64,000 bases of DNA. It comes from Girardinichthys multiradiatus (lineage: Eukaryota; Chordata; Actinopteri; Cyprinodontiformes; Goodeidae). The stretch's first letter is position 1, and each line of letters begins with the position of its first letter. The notes beneath the pieces are model-generated. The model saw only the letters and a list, made by a program, of their open reading frames with translations, was not told the origin of the DNA and ran no database searches. Both the position numbers and the translations under genes were made by a program. The DNA lies in assembly GCF_021462225.1 (NCBI RefSeq), contig NC_061806.1:3095234-3159233 (forward strand), given 5' to 3'. Shown one piece after another: positions 10,102 through 22,241 of the stretch.

Positions 10102-13100
10102 CCAGCCCCATTTTAAATATGATTAATCTATCCCTAGTAAATGGATCAGAACCACAGGCTTTTAAGGTAGCTGTGATTAAACCTTTACTTAAGAAACCTT
10201 CGCTTGATTGAGATGATTTCATAAATTACGGACTTATATCCAATCTTCCGTTTTCATCTCAAATTCTTGAGAAAATAGTTGCTAATCAAATGTGTGAGAA
10301 TTTACACAGCAATGACCTGTTTGAAGAGTTTCAGTCAGGTTTCAGAGCTCATCATAGCACTGAAACAGCTCTGCTGAAAGTCACTAATGATATTCTTATG
10401 GCCTCAGATAATGGACTTGTGTCTGTACTGGTTCTGTTAGATCTCAGTGCTGCATTTGATACAGTCGACCATAATATTCTCTTAAAAAGGCTGGAAGGGA
10501 TCAGCGCTAGGCTGGTTTAAATCTTATCTGTCTGACAGATTCCAGTTTGTTCATGTAAATGATTAATCATCTTTAAACGCCAGGGTTCAGTGCTTGGACC
10601 AATTCTCTTTACTGTGCTTCCAATAGGTAAAATTATCAGGCAGCATGGGATAAATTTTCACTGTTACGCTGATGATATTCAGCTTTATTTATCTATAATT
10701 CCTGATGAGCGAAACCAGTTAGATAGACTACAAGCTGTGATTATATTCTAAATAGCTCTGACCCACATACAGAGAACATAAACAGGAACAAAACTGACGA
10801 GAATCTCACTGTAGGGAGAGAAGTGAAGAGAATGGGTGAGCACGGGTAACGAAAGGGATAACGAAATTAAGAATAAATGATTAACAAGATGCAGAGATCC
10901 GCTTACTGGGTAATGGTGGTCAGGTCACCAGGGGGAATGAGATTCAGGATCCAGGTTTTAGGCAGGATTATCCATAGAGAGTTGACTTGGTGCTGTTCAG
11001 TATGAGCTTGGAGCAAAGGTATTCGTTTGATGTGCGGTGGCTTACATTGGAGGGTGGACAGGGTACGCTTGTGGCTTGGCTCAGGAGACATAGAGAGCAG
11101 GAAAGCTGCCAGCTTGATGCGAATCCAAGCGAAGACAGAAGATAGGATATGCAATCCTCAAAGTGTAGACAGGCTTGATCATCCAGAATAGCTTCCAAAA
11201 AACAAAGTCAGAAACTCAGTGACATAGATCCAAAGCATAGGCTTTCAAAATCTCCAGAAGAGCAAAAACAAAATTAATCGAAGGTCGAAGAACAAAACAT
11301 AGACTTAGTGTGGCTCGAGTTTGTACCACTGGTGGCAAAACACTCTCACATTGAAGTGCTGGCAGCCTCCTGCTTAAGTACTCCTCATGGTAATCAGTGG
11401 AACAAGTCGCACCTGTCACCCAGCACACATGAGAGCTCCAGCACCACCTGAGAATGAGCACATGTAGCAAAAAACACAAACACACACAAACCCAGATCCT
11501 GACACAAGCATGTCTTGAAGACGTAAAAACCTGGATGACTTTAAATTTTCTGCTTCTAAATTCAAGATACAAGTTGTCATCTTTGGACCGGAGTCTTTAA
11601 AAAAGAAACTGCTTAGTCAATCACTTAACCTGGATGGCATTAAATTGACCTCTGGTAGTAAAGTAAAAAATCTTGGTGTTAACTTTGACTAGGACATGTC
11701 ATTTAAATCCCATATTAAACAGGTTTCTAAAATTTCCTTCTTTCACCTCCGGAACATTGCCAAAATTAGAAATATTCTATCCAGGAGTGACGCTGAAAAA
11801 CCCGTCCATGCATTTGTTACTTCAAGGCTGGACTATTGTAATTCTTTACTATCAGGATGTCCACAAAATGCAGTTAAAAGCCTTCAGCTGATTCAAAATG
11901 CTGCAGCAAGAGTTCTGATGAAAATTAAAAAGAGAGATCATATTTCTCCTATTTTAGCTTCCCTTCATTGGCTCCCTGTTAAATCCAGAATAGAATTTAA
12001 AATTCTTCTCCTCACATATAAAGCCCTTAATGATCTAGCTCCATCATACATCAGAGATCTGATTGGTCCATATGTTCCTAACAGAGCACTTTGTTCTCAG
12101 ACTGCAGGTTTACTGGTGGTTCCTAGAGTCTCTAGAAGTAGAATGGGAGGCAGATCCTTTAGTTATCAGGCTCCTCTCCTGTGGAACCAGCTCCCAGTTT
12201 TAGTCCGTGAGGCAGACACCCTGTCTACTTTTAAGGCTAGGCTTAAAACATTCCTTTTTGATAAAGCTTATAGTTAGAGTGGCTTAGGTTATCCTGACCT
12301 ATCTCTGTAGTTATGCTGCTATAGGCTTAGGCTGCTGGAGGACATACTGACCACTTTCACTCTCTCTGCTACATTCTCATACTACTCTCCAATTTTGCAT
12401 AATTTGCTATTATTTCAGCTTTTAACTTTATTTTCTCTCATTTCTCCTAGAAGCTACACCTGGCTTGACTCTGTGTCTACCTGTGACACCGTCCTGGAGG
12501 GGAGCATCGTCCAAACTTCTGCTGCCAACGACTTAATGCTCACCTTCAACCGATGATCCACATGGCCCTGTCTTTCAGTGTTTAACCCTTTCTCTCTCCT
12601 AGACATGGCTACTGACTGAGCTTCTACTGTGACTAACTGTATGTGATCTCTTTCAGACTCTAACCTTGAAAACTGACTCAGAGTTGATCTGTTCTTTCTT
12701 TCTAGATGAAACTACTAAAGGAGCTACATCTATTAACATTTACTTTTCCTTCCCATAGAAAGTACTCCTGGATCAGTACTTCTGTGTTCTTTTTGTGTCT
12801 CTGCTCTGTTCTCTCAAACCCCCAGTCGGTCGTGGCAGATGGCCGCTCACACTGAGCCTGGTTCTGCTGGAGGTTTCTTCCTGTTAAAAGGGAGTTTTTC
12901 CTCTCCACTGTCGCTACATGCATGCTCAGTATGAGGGATTGCTGCAAAGTCAACACCAGTGACTGTCCACTGTCTCTACATGCTCATCCAGGAGGAGTGA
13001 ATGCTACAAGTCACTGACTGGATGCAATCTGCTGGGTTTCCTTAGATAGAACCTTTTTATCCAATTTGAATAAATAACTGAATCTGACTGAACTGTTCAA

Positions 13101-13219
13101 TGGTTATGATTAATTTGAATGTATGAACCTGACTAGAAATCTGTATGATTCAATTGATTTGACTTTGTGAAGTGCCTTGAATCACGACATAAAACCGAAC
13201 TGAATTGAAAATTGAACTG
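10102..13219 (+). mobile_element. L2-type LINE, 5' truncated, TSD AACATC, nested LTR
   Basis: Flanked by AACATC at 10096-10101 and 13220-13225, within the hAT frame. The reverse transcriptase begins at about 10140 with FKVAVIKPLLKKP, then [35 protein letters not shown] (first catalytic aspartate, about 10440) and a YADDIQLY-type motif at about 10665. After the LTR at 10736-11504 it resumes with CLEDVKTWM and a 193-codon frame (11696-12277): SRLDYCNSLLSG, LQLIQNAAARVLM, LHWLPVKSRIEFKILLLTYKAL, SYQAPLLWNQLP and FKARLKTFLF. The 3' UTR (12278-13219) ends in a TGAATTGAA-type tail. Small indels near 10500-10560 break the frame. Confidence 0.9.
10736..11504 (-). mobile_element. Solo LTR inside the L2 LINE, TSD CAAGC
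   Basis: CAAGC at 10731-10735 is repeated at 11505-11509. Read on the minus strand the element starts TGTCAGGATCTGGG and ends ATAATCACA, i.e. TG...CA ends. Taking out the segment rejoins the L2 codons for DRLQA and CLEDVKTW. No gag or pol is present. It resembles the LTR at 20.4 kb in its CTGACC-ACA-GCAGAGAAC start on the plus strand, so the two may be of related families. Confidence 0.87.
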
Positions 13220-14160
13220 AACATCAGCCGCCACTTTTCCACCAAGCATGACAATTATGCTAGCAACTGGTCAACAGTAGAGAGGAGAGCAGCTGCTCAG
13301 AGGTTGGCAGTCAATTTACAGACTCAGCAAAATACTTCTCTCTGACAAGCTACCATGCAAGAGTCCTGCACCAAGGCAAGTTATTTGCTGGAATTCAAAT
13401 TAGCGAAGAGCAGCAAGCCTTTCTGCGAAGGGGAGTTTTTAGAAGAGTGCATGTCATAAGCGGCAGGTATCTTGTGTCCTGAAAGCAAGAACAAATTAGA
13501 AAAAATTTGTTCATCACGCAGGACAGCGACTCGCCGTCTTGAGCTAATTGATGAAGACTCAAGCAAGCTCAACCAAATAACTGAGTCATTTACATTATTT
13601 TCATTGGCACTGGACGAAAGTAATGACATAAAGGACACTTCCCAGCTTTTAATCTTCATCAGATGGATTAATGACAGTTTTGAGATAATTGAGGAGTTTT
13701 TGGCCACGGAATCTTTAAAAGGAAAAACAAGAGGAGAGGACTTATTTGAAAAGGTCTCAGGAGTCATCAAGAGACTCAAGCTTCCTTGGAGTACACTTGC
13801 CAACGACACCACGGATGGATCGCCAAACCTGACTGGAAATAACCTTGGGCTGCTGAAAGAATCCAGGACAAAGTGAACGAGGATAATCCTGAGCAGGATG
13901 TAATTTTCTTATACTGCATAATCCACCACGAGGCCCTATGTAAGTCTGTGTTGCAGCTCGAACATGTAGTGAAGCCAGCTGTAAAACTTGTTAACTTTAT
14001 TAGAGCGAGGGGTCTGCAGCATCGTCAGTTTATTGCATTTCTTGAAGAAACTAATGCAGATCACCAGGACTTGCTTTACCACTCTTATGTCCGCTGGTTA
14101 AGTTTGGGGAAAGTATGTCAGCAAATCTGGGAGCTTTTGTATGAACCAAACCCTTTCTAT

Positions 14161-17029
14161 CCATCTAATGTTGTCTTGGTCCATCTGTACTGAGATACAG
14201 GAACATCTAGGGTTAGTATGGACTGAAGGTCTTACAGTTAACATGGGAGACACCATCAAGAGTGTTCGAATATAATGAAGCTAAGATAGACACCAATCTT
14301 ATTTTGGAATTAGATATTTATGAACTGTGATGTTCAGATATGTAAAACTTTAAAAATTAAAGTTAAACTTTTTTTTCACCCCGACTGTTGCCACAGTCCT
14401 TTGGTCAAATTGCCTTGTTTGTTTTTCCTCTCGAATCTTACCAACACTTGAGTTTTCAGGTAAAACTTTGAGCAACATTTGCAAAGCCTCAGGTAGAACA
14501 TGAGAATATTGTATCTTTGATGGAACCACCCATTGATGTATATTACTGGATAGGACATTGCCTATTAGCCACTATAGATAGTGACCTGTGCATCCAGGCA
14601 CCATTGGTATACATTGAGTCATGTCAACAAAGTCATGCTTTTCTGATGCAGGATGAGCATGCATCTGTCAGGAAAATAATCGTAGCGTCCTTATATCTAA
14701 TCTGATTTTTATCAAATATGGCTCAAATTAAAGATGAGAAAATTATCGATGTTATGATATGTAGAAATATGTACATTTCCCTAAACATAAATCTATAAGC
14801 AGTGTGGTAATTGTGCATGATAATGTTAACAGGTATAGCTACTGTGCCATAAAGATCACCATACTGTCAATTGAATTTTGTTCAATTTGGTTTCTGGCCT
14901 TGATGCCAACACTAGTAAATTAATATTGGCCATTAAAAGAGGTGGCTTCTGTCACCAGGCGCACTGGGACAATTCCTGGTAGTCTGGCCGCTGCCCTGGA
15001 CCGCTCAGCTATCCCTAAGGGGCAGGACCAAGGGCTCGGTTCTGGTCGTACTTGATTTTTTAATCGTCATTTGTGTAGCTCACTCAGGCATCTGCCTCCC
15101 TAAAGCTCCAGACTGAAGACAGAAAGCCTGTTGCCCTCTCCTTTCTTTTTTCTGTCTTTTGGCGTCAGAGGCTGTTTGTCACAGCAGCGCAGAAACACAC
15201 AGAGAGAGCTAAAGAGGAAAGGAGGAGCAGAGAGGGAGAGGATAAATAAAAAATCAAATCAAAAAAATAAAAAGTACTGTAAATTACAATTGGTTTGTAA
15301 GGGAGCAGGTAGAACAGAAACACTAAAAGTTCCAGCAGAACTAGCTTAATGAGAAGGTTAGTTTCACTTTGAGGAACCTAAAAGAGCCAGAACGAACTTA
15401 AGGTTAAGTTTCTACAAAGGATATTACATATTTTAGAAAGAACAGAATCTGGGAGAAAATATTTGTTTAATGCTAAAATGTCCAGGAATTCGGATTGCGT
15501 GCACCCTTCATAAACTCCACTAATAAATTACTGGATGTGAATATTGAAGTCCTTGTATTATATTATTTTATTTTATTTTTATTTAACCTAACCAGGTAAA
15601 ATGGTTTGTTTTTGTATTTAAAATACTCTACTACTTTTTATGGCTTAACTGTGTACCTTGCTTATTTTGTCTATACATTTTTGCAAATTACATTTCATGT
15701 CAGATATGTCTCAATAACATTCAAATCAAATTGTCAAAGCAATGTATCATTCTACTCCTAGAAGCTTGTTGGCTTTAAAAAACAACCAGTTTTGTGTTTT
15801 TCTAACGTTGCTTCTGCAGCAGTCCCAAATCATTGCATAGTAATGGCACATGTGTGTCATGCGGTAGCAATGTGATGTCCAATTTAGGAACATATAAGCA
15901 ATAGGACACTTCTGTTTAACCACTAGAGGGAGTAGTTGTTCAAATTTTTATCACAGGGTTCCCTAAAACATGATATCCTTGATGATAAGACAAGCCATTT
16001 TCTAGAGAAGCTGTTGTATTGTGTCATTATCTTTCCTGTGTTATTGTTTCCTCCACTGCCCTCAGTTTGACCTCATCAGTTGTTCCCCTGAGCTGTTCTG
16101 CAAACCCAGATGGATTGTCTTCTGACGCCTGGTATACTTCCACCAGAGCCTGCTGACCGAGATAAGAAATCACACTCCATAGGCCCAACCCCGACAATCA
16201 TCCATTTGGAAAGAGATGTGTTATCCTCAACAAAAAGTTTTGAACAATATCATTTACCTAGATCATTGTGGCTCTGTGGAAAGGTGTGCAAGGAGCTCAG
16301 ATAAATCTGAAAGTAACTCAGAGATGAAGATGATCGATGTGGTGTCTGAATCTGACACTGATTGAGGAATGTGAAATGTGGAACGATATGATGAACCACC
16401 TTTCTGCTTTTTCTGTAAAGATTCATGCAAGGACCACAGTTAAAACGAACTTTTCCTTGTCCCATAACTAGTCATTATTCATTACAGCAGAAATTCACAA
16501 TGTTTTCCGCCATCTCACATGGTTATGTCATTATTTCTGTGTGATCAAATCTAAATATAATGTGCAGAATTTTTTGACATTCAGCACTGTTGTGGAAAAA
16601 AAGAATATAATTTTCTCTGGAAAAATGAGGGAGACAGGAAACTATTTTCTTGTTACATTTTTTGTCAGAAAACATCTTGAGCAGAGGGAATTTGACCCTA
16701 ACAAAGACAAAAAGGAGAGAGTTTTAACTGTGGCTCTTGATAACACAGGAGAAGGCATGAGAAGCAGTATGAACCCTAAAATATGTAAAGAGCTGCAAAA
16801 GTGAAAGAACACTGAAAACTCAGAGTGTCATTAAATACATTACTCAATCTGAAATTAGATTCAAACAAACACACACACACGCACTCACACCTCATTCATT
16901 CCGGACTTTAAAAGATGCATTTGATCCATTCTTTTTTTCAGGGTTATATGATTATACAGATCATATGACAGATTGTATGATCATACAAATATACATTTTA
17001 AATAAATGTATCTTAACAAGTTGCACCCA
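14161..17029. other. No gene seen; CTCF-like motif at 15920-15932
   Basis: Mostly AT-rich DNA. Frames at 15131-15349 and 16541-16804 lack recognisable domains. CCACTAGAGGGAG (15920-15932) is close to the vertebrate CTCF core, but a single match is weak. A (CA)n-like stretch occurs at about 16868-16885 and a perfect 16-bp palindrome (TTGTATGATCATACAA) at 16973-16988. Confidence 0.4.
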
Positions 17030-17270
17030 GACCACATGCTTTTTTGAGCCGTTAGCAAGCTTCTGGCATCATTCTGCCTGGATATTTGACCACTCTTCAT
17101 ACCATAAATCATAGACCTCATTTACTTTGGTTGGTGTTCTGACATAGATTTGGCCAGTTCAGGGCCATTCCGAATGCTTAAAATCATGCTGCTTTATTCA
17201 TTCCGAAACCAGTTTTGATGGATGTTTGGGATTGTTCTCTATTTGAAACAAGGATCCCAAATACCTAGTT
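17030..17270 (-). pseudogene. Tc1/mariner-like transposase C-terminal remnant
   Basis: Minus strand gives NNPKHPSKLVSE (second catalytic region with the D-N-D-PKH-SK motif degraded), then about 30 codons later YEEWSNIQAE-CQKLANGSKKHV, matching the EEW--I--E-C--L--GYKKR block of Tc1 transposases. There are stops in frame. No TIR remains on either side. Confidence 0.6.
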
Positions 17271-18579
17271 GAGTATCAGTCATCTAGCTATCAGTCAGTG
17301 AGTGAAAACACTAAATGACGGTTATAAAAAACACACAGGATGGTTGTAGAAACATTATAAAGCATAATTTCTGTAATGCTTGGTACAGATTATCGGCAGC
17401 AGGGGGTACTGTTTTGGGTGTTCAGGACCTTTCTGTCCTTTATAGGTTGGGGCTTTTTACTGTCACCTGTGATTGGAGATATTTGAAGTTAAAATACGAG
17501 CACAGAGTTTACAAAGGAAAATAACAAAATTTAAATCCTGTAAAAATCCCGCTGGTGCAGTTTGATCTACAGAAACAGAGGTGACCATTTTTGCAAGAAG
17601 TTCACTTCCTGGAATCCAAGCTAAAGATGAGCCGTCACAAAGACTGAGATCTCAATTCTCCTAACTGAGGAGGTCATCAGTGGCCTTTGGTATCAGACCT
17701 GGACATGATACAGTTTGTAGATGGTTATTTGGTTAACTCTGCCATCCTAGACATCTGGGAGATAGAACACATTATCAAACATTGGACTGTCCAGCAAATA
17801 CAGATGGTTTAATTTACTTCTGGTAAACTGATTCAATGTTGATAACTTGGTACAGACAAGAGTATCTGAAGATAGATTAGAGCAAACCTACTGATGAAGC
17901 AGCTCCTGAAACAATAAACCTGGATATTATGGTAATTATGACCCATATGGTTGCCTAGTTATTCTTATTACACTAAAAGACCTATCAAACTGGAGTTACT
18001 ATGAGTATGTATTTTGTGATTGTTTTCTCTACATTTTGTATTATTTGTGTCCTAGAAATAATTTTGCAGTTCTATGGGATAATAAAGTAGTGTTAAGCTC
18101 AACTTTTTCTACCCGGTTTCAATTAACTTTTAGGGGACAAACCAATAGATTAGACATATTTAGACAGATTAGACATATTTATATGAATATATGATTATCA
18201 TATATGTTTTTGTGACATATGATTAGACATATTTGCAAGCCTGAGTCTTGCAAATATAAAAATGAATTCAACAACTGAAGATTAACAAAAATGTGTTAAT
18301 TTTCTGCAAATGTGAGGCAGTTTTTTTTTTTTTTTTTACATCATCTTTGCATCTGTTACCATAATCCAGCAGACTCTCAGGATTGGCCTTGCAATAGAAC
18401 ATGTAATAAAACAGTTGTGCTGGGAGCCATGAAAAAGTAAGGCATGCAGGTTGAACTTTTTAACATTTTGTTGAAACCACCAACCTCTATTTATTATAGT
18501 GGGGTTTTATGTGATAGAACAACATAAAGTGAATATTTATGAAGCGGAAGTTAGACAATACAAGGTTTTACATTTTTAT
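17271..18579. other. No gene; AT-rich with short direct repeats
   Basis: Contains AGATTAGACATATTT-type direct repeats at about 18150-18232 and a T-run at 18320-18338. No open frames of note. Confidence 0.45.
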
Positions 18580-18970
18580 TTTATATATAAAAATAATAAA
18601 AACTGCGGTTGACATTTCTGTCTTGTCTACCTGAGTCAACACTGTTCAACCACCTTTGGCTGCAGGTCCAGCTGCAGGTCTTTTGGGGTTTGTTGCTACC
18701 AGCTTTGAACATCTACAGATTGAAATTTTGGCCACTCTTCTTTACAAATCACCTCAAAGTTAGATTGGATGGAGAACATCTGTGAACATCAGTTTTCATT
18801 TCTTGTCAAAAATTCTCAGTTGAATTTAGGTCTGAACTTTGACTAGGCCTTGATGTTGTTGATTTTCTTACAGAAAAGCGGTAAAAATGTTAACGTTCAG
18901 AATTTAGGTATTTCTAAAGCCAGTTGAAGGTAAACTTTTATATACATTAAAGACACTAAATCAGAATAAA
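18580..18970 (-). pseudogene. Tc1-like transposon end: TIR side and transposase C-terminus
   Basis: The plus-strand text at 18640-18870 is the reverse complement of the end of a Tc1 transposase gene: the family block about CAGGTCTTTTGGGG, GCCACTCTTCTTTAC and GGTCTGAACTTTGACT is recognisable and parallels the better preserved copy at 53570-53790. The part encoding the catalytic residues is missing. Decayed. Confidence 0.65.
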
Positions 18971-19042
18971 CTTTTCTTGTTTATGATTACCAACATTTTT
19001 CTTTTTGCGAATTTCCACGACAAAAATGTGTTTTTTCTTTCT

Positions 19043-19083
19043 ACTTTCTTCAAATTCAGACGTTCACTGAATTTGAAGAAAGT
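19043..19083. repeat. Perfect 17-bp inverted repeat, 7-nt loop
   Basis: Positions 19043-19059 and 19067-19083 are exact reverse complements (arm ACTTTCTTCAAATTCAG) with loop ACGTTCA. Confidence 0.95.
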
Positions 19084-19449
19084 CTTTTGTCTATTTACAA
19101 GACCCATTAGTGTCCAAGCTTTAACTTCCTGACTAATGTCTTAAGATGTTGCTTCAATTTTTCCACAGAATGTTTTTTCCTTTCTTTATATGTCAGAATT
19201 AAAATCAGAACATTCTTTATTGTCACTGTCGTAAGTACAATGAAATTGAGAAAAAAGCTATCTGGTCTGTGTATAGAGCAATTAAGACTTTATGTAAAAT
19301 AGAAATAGTCCCAGTTGAGATGGTATTCTCAGGATTGCAAGCTTCTCTCTTGCTCCTACAAATGTAATAATAGACATTATGGACAAACACTTTAAGTTTA
19401 GTTCCAGCAGACCACAGGACATGTCTTTAAAAATGAAGGTCTTTGTCCA

Positions 19450-19920
19450 TGAGAGCATTGACACGCTGTAATCTGGCTTTATCACTTGCTTAAGGAATCA
19501 TGGCTTCCTCCTATCTGAGTGGCCTTTTAGCCACTCAGAGTGAAAGTTGGTATGTTGGTACCGGACTTGTTCCCCTGTGGACAATAACTCTCTCTAACCA
19601 ACTTCATCAGCATCTTCATAATGTCTCTAGTTTTTGTTCTGGGCTTGAGTCACACATTTCAGACCAGAACCTGTTTATCTCTGGAACATTGAACCCGTTT
19701 TCTTCTTGAGCAGTATAATGGCTGGACAATCCCCTGCTGTTTAAACCTGCATATAATTGTTAGAACAGATGAATGTGGAACCTTCAGGTATCCAGAAATT
19801 GGACCCAAATATGAACCATACTGGTGGAAGTCCACTAGTGTCTTCCTGATTTCTGGGCTAATTTAGTCTTTTTTTCCCCCATGATACCACACAAGGATGT
19901 AATGTGTGAGATGCTGCCTT
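19450..19920 (-). pseudogene. Tc1/mariner-like transposase N-terminal remnant
   Basis: Minus strand begins near 19882 with MGKN and continues through a degraded helix-turn-helix: YLGPISGYLKVPHSSVLTI-type residues can be followed across frameshifts, then a second helix block to about 19500. The layout (start codon, DNA-binding domain, then loss of the catalytic part) fits a teleost Tc1-like family distinct from the one at 53 kb. No TIR was located. Confidence 0.5.
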
Positions 19921-20422
19921 AGAAATAGTGCGAGAATAATTGAGTGTCAGAGACGTGAGAATAAAGGCACCCTGCTAATCGCCTGGCTCAGCAGCAAATA
20001 GAAGTGATAAGGAGCACTCAGTTGATACGGTGTCAAAAGAGGAGTTTCCCTCCTCCTTCCTGCCATCACTCTCTCCTTTCTCTGACTGTCTGCTGAGGAG
20101 AACATAGATAATATCTTCAGGAAGAAGAATGCCCACTCAGCCCTTAGTGCTGATAACAACATCATCTTCTTTTTCACTGAATGGAATGAGAGAGTGCCAC
20201 TGACTACATTAGGATGTCACAAGAAAAGTATAATCCCCGGCCTGTATCCTGGTCTTCAGCAGAAATAAAACAATTTTTTTGAAATTTGAAACTTACAGTA
20301 ACTGGCATTTATCTAATGTGAGAAAAGTATCACTAATTCATGTTATGACCTCAGAGAAAGCATCTATCTCTCCTACCTAACCACAGTAGAAACAACTCTT
20401 CATATCTATATTATGATCACAA
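19921..20422. other. No gene seen
   Basis: Mixed-composition DNA without recognisable motifs; only short shadow ORFs. Confidence 0.45.
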
Positions 20423-20427
20423 CATTT

Positions 20428-21105
20428 TGTCATAATGTTAACTGCTGACCCGACCCAAATGCAGAGAACAACCAGAGACAGATGAGATTAGTGAATGTTT
20501 ATTTAAACAAATGATCCTGGGAACGGGGAACAAGACTGGAACTGTCTGGCTGCAGCAGAAGAGCAGAGTTACAAACTGGACCTCAGAAAATGCACCAGAA
20601 CTGATCGTGCAGCTTACAGGTAAGCGCAGGGAAACCCGCCGGGGGGAATGGTCATAGATCCAGTGGTGTAAGAGAGAGTGGCTCGCCTTGACCACCGTGT
20701 TCGTTGAGACGGGGCCGACAGAAGGTGCTGGGAGGGCGGACAGGATTCGCTTTGTTGGTGGCTCATAGAAGAGTCAGCCTGAAGGTTCAATTCGAGACTC
20801 GGTTCAGACTGATTGTTTAAATCTCTGGTCAACTCTGTCGGAGCCAGAGGTGAGGCACCTGGAAGTGTCAGGACAGGCAAAATCAGTACAGAAAATTTCA
20901 GAAATAACTTTCAAACTACAAGAGTAGATTTCAGAGGAGGCCAGTAGCAAAACGCTCAGGCAACGAAGTGCAGGCGCGGCCTCTTCATATACTGCCCAGT
21001 TGATAAACCTGATGAGCTGCACCTGTCCCTTCTCCAGCACCTCCAGGCAACGGCACCTGGCGGTAAAATGGTTAGCTGCAGGCAGACACACCACGGATTC
21101 TGACA
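20428..21105 (-). mobile_element. Solo LTR, TSD CATTT
   Basis: Begins TGTCATAATG and ends GGATTCTGACA on the plus strand, flanked by CATTT at 20423-20427 and 21106-21110. On the minus strand the ends are TGTCAGAATCC...CATTATGACA. An AAATAAAC signal near 20500 (minus strand) fits the polyadenylation side and supports minus orientation. Gypsy-type by length (678 bp), 5-bp duplication and ends. No coding region. Confidence 0.85.
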
Positions 21106-21110
21106 CATTT

Positions 21111-21940
21111 TCATTCTGAAGCAATGATAACACAATGATGGGTTGTAATGTGTCCAGATTTACCTGGCCGTAGTCTGAAATGTTTCACACAAAGAACAAT
21201 GTCCACGTCAAGTGTCTACTAAACAAGCCAATTGTGACAATGTTTTGATCTGGGGATGATTCAGTTGTTCTCTTTGAGACGCAGCAGCACCATTTGCTAA
21301 AATGCAGATGGAAATCTGAGAATACTAAATGAGCAGATTTTTTTCATCAAAAGAAAAATATAAAAAAATTGCAATGGAAGGATTCATCAAAGAGAGATCA
21401 GAGAGCATGACACACAGCCATGATAAATACATTAGAATATGTGTTCCAATGAGGCTCATTTGTCAGATTAAATGTAACTTTAGAAAATAACAGCCTTTAC
21501 GCAGGTTCACATTTCTTTATTAAAAATGTTTTTATTTTATTTTGTTTTTCTATTATTCTACTCCTAAATGCCATGTAAGCGGCTCACTGAGGCAGAGGTC
21601 AGATTCCCTCCTGGAAACTGCTGCCTTGATGAACCTATCACCTTCCGGCACTCACTTACCTGCAGAGGTGTGGACTTGGACGAAATCATAAGTCTTTGGG
21701 CTTGAGTCGGACTTTCACACCAATGACTTGTGACTTAAATTGACTTAAACCGTTTGACTTGAAACACTTGATATATTTCACGAAACAGAAAGTGTGTTAC
21801 AAAGGAAAAGCACCTTGCACCCAATGACGAGAACCCCCAGCCATTTGCCAATATTTCTTGATCCTTTTGCAACAACACGCACGCTGCATTGACTGTGTTG
21901 TTTGCCTGCTGTTTTTCGGCAACCTACAATGACAATAATA
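21111..21940. other. No gene; fragment of a teleost non-autonomous repeat at about 21668-21800
   Basis: GAGGTGTGGACTTGGAC followed by alternating ACTTG/GACTTG words (21668-21770) resembles the end of a common fish hAT-like repeat. The other end was not found. Confidence 0.35.
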
Positions 21941-22241
21941 GCTACGTTTACATGAACATAATTTCACGATCGGATTAAAATGAATTTGGATTAAAAATTA
22001 CAGAAATAATCAGATTTTATTGTTTATATGGACATAAGTAATCGGAATAAAATGAGCCATCAGACAAAAAATGTGTCATGTAAACTTGCCGATAGGAATA
22101 TTCTGTTAGTATCTTTTCCAATGGTTATAATCAGTCTGACAGAGAGAGGTATCCCAATCCTTGTGGTTTTTAGGATAACTATGACCATCAGTGGGACCCT
22201 TTGTGGGGTTCCTTGAGACGACACTAAATAATCTGAACTGA

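Larger units (their letters stand above)
9954..14160 (+). pseudogene. hAT transposase (Charlie / GTF2IRD2-like), split by LINE
   Basis: The first exon-like piece (9954-10101) starts at ATG 9954 and, after a small frame slip, reads KRKVDSECCVF then VCLICQEIVAVFKECNI, a BED-type zinc-finger start with its CxxC. The second piece (13220-14160) resumes exactly at the next codon: SRHFSTKHDNY (the HxxxKH part of the finger), then LALDESNDIKDTSQL (hAT catalytic region, about 13600), LPWSTLANDTTDGSPNLTG, and after a frameshift near 13873 YCIIHHEALC and FIRARGLQHRQF...LLYHSYVRWLS. In this superfamily that last block is the insertion/RW motif region. The C-terminal dimerisation domain is lost after IWELL. 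Non-functional; broken by stops and by the L2 insertion. Confidence 0.85.

Noticed and set aside
14950..15120. GC-richer block as a retroviral LTR
   Set aside because: No TG..CA ends, duplication or second copy could be found.
15131..15349. 72-codon frame with a hydrophobic start
   Set aside because: Basic low-complexity end (KRKGGAERERINKKSNQ) and no splice or promoter support.
16541..16804. 87-codon frame
   Set aside because: No ATG at its start, no recognisable domain, AT-rich context.
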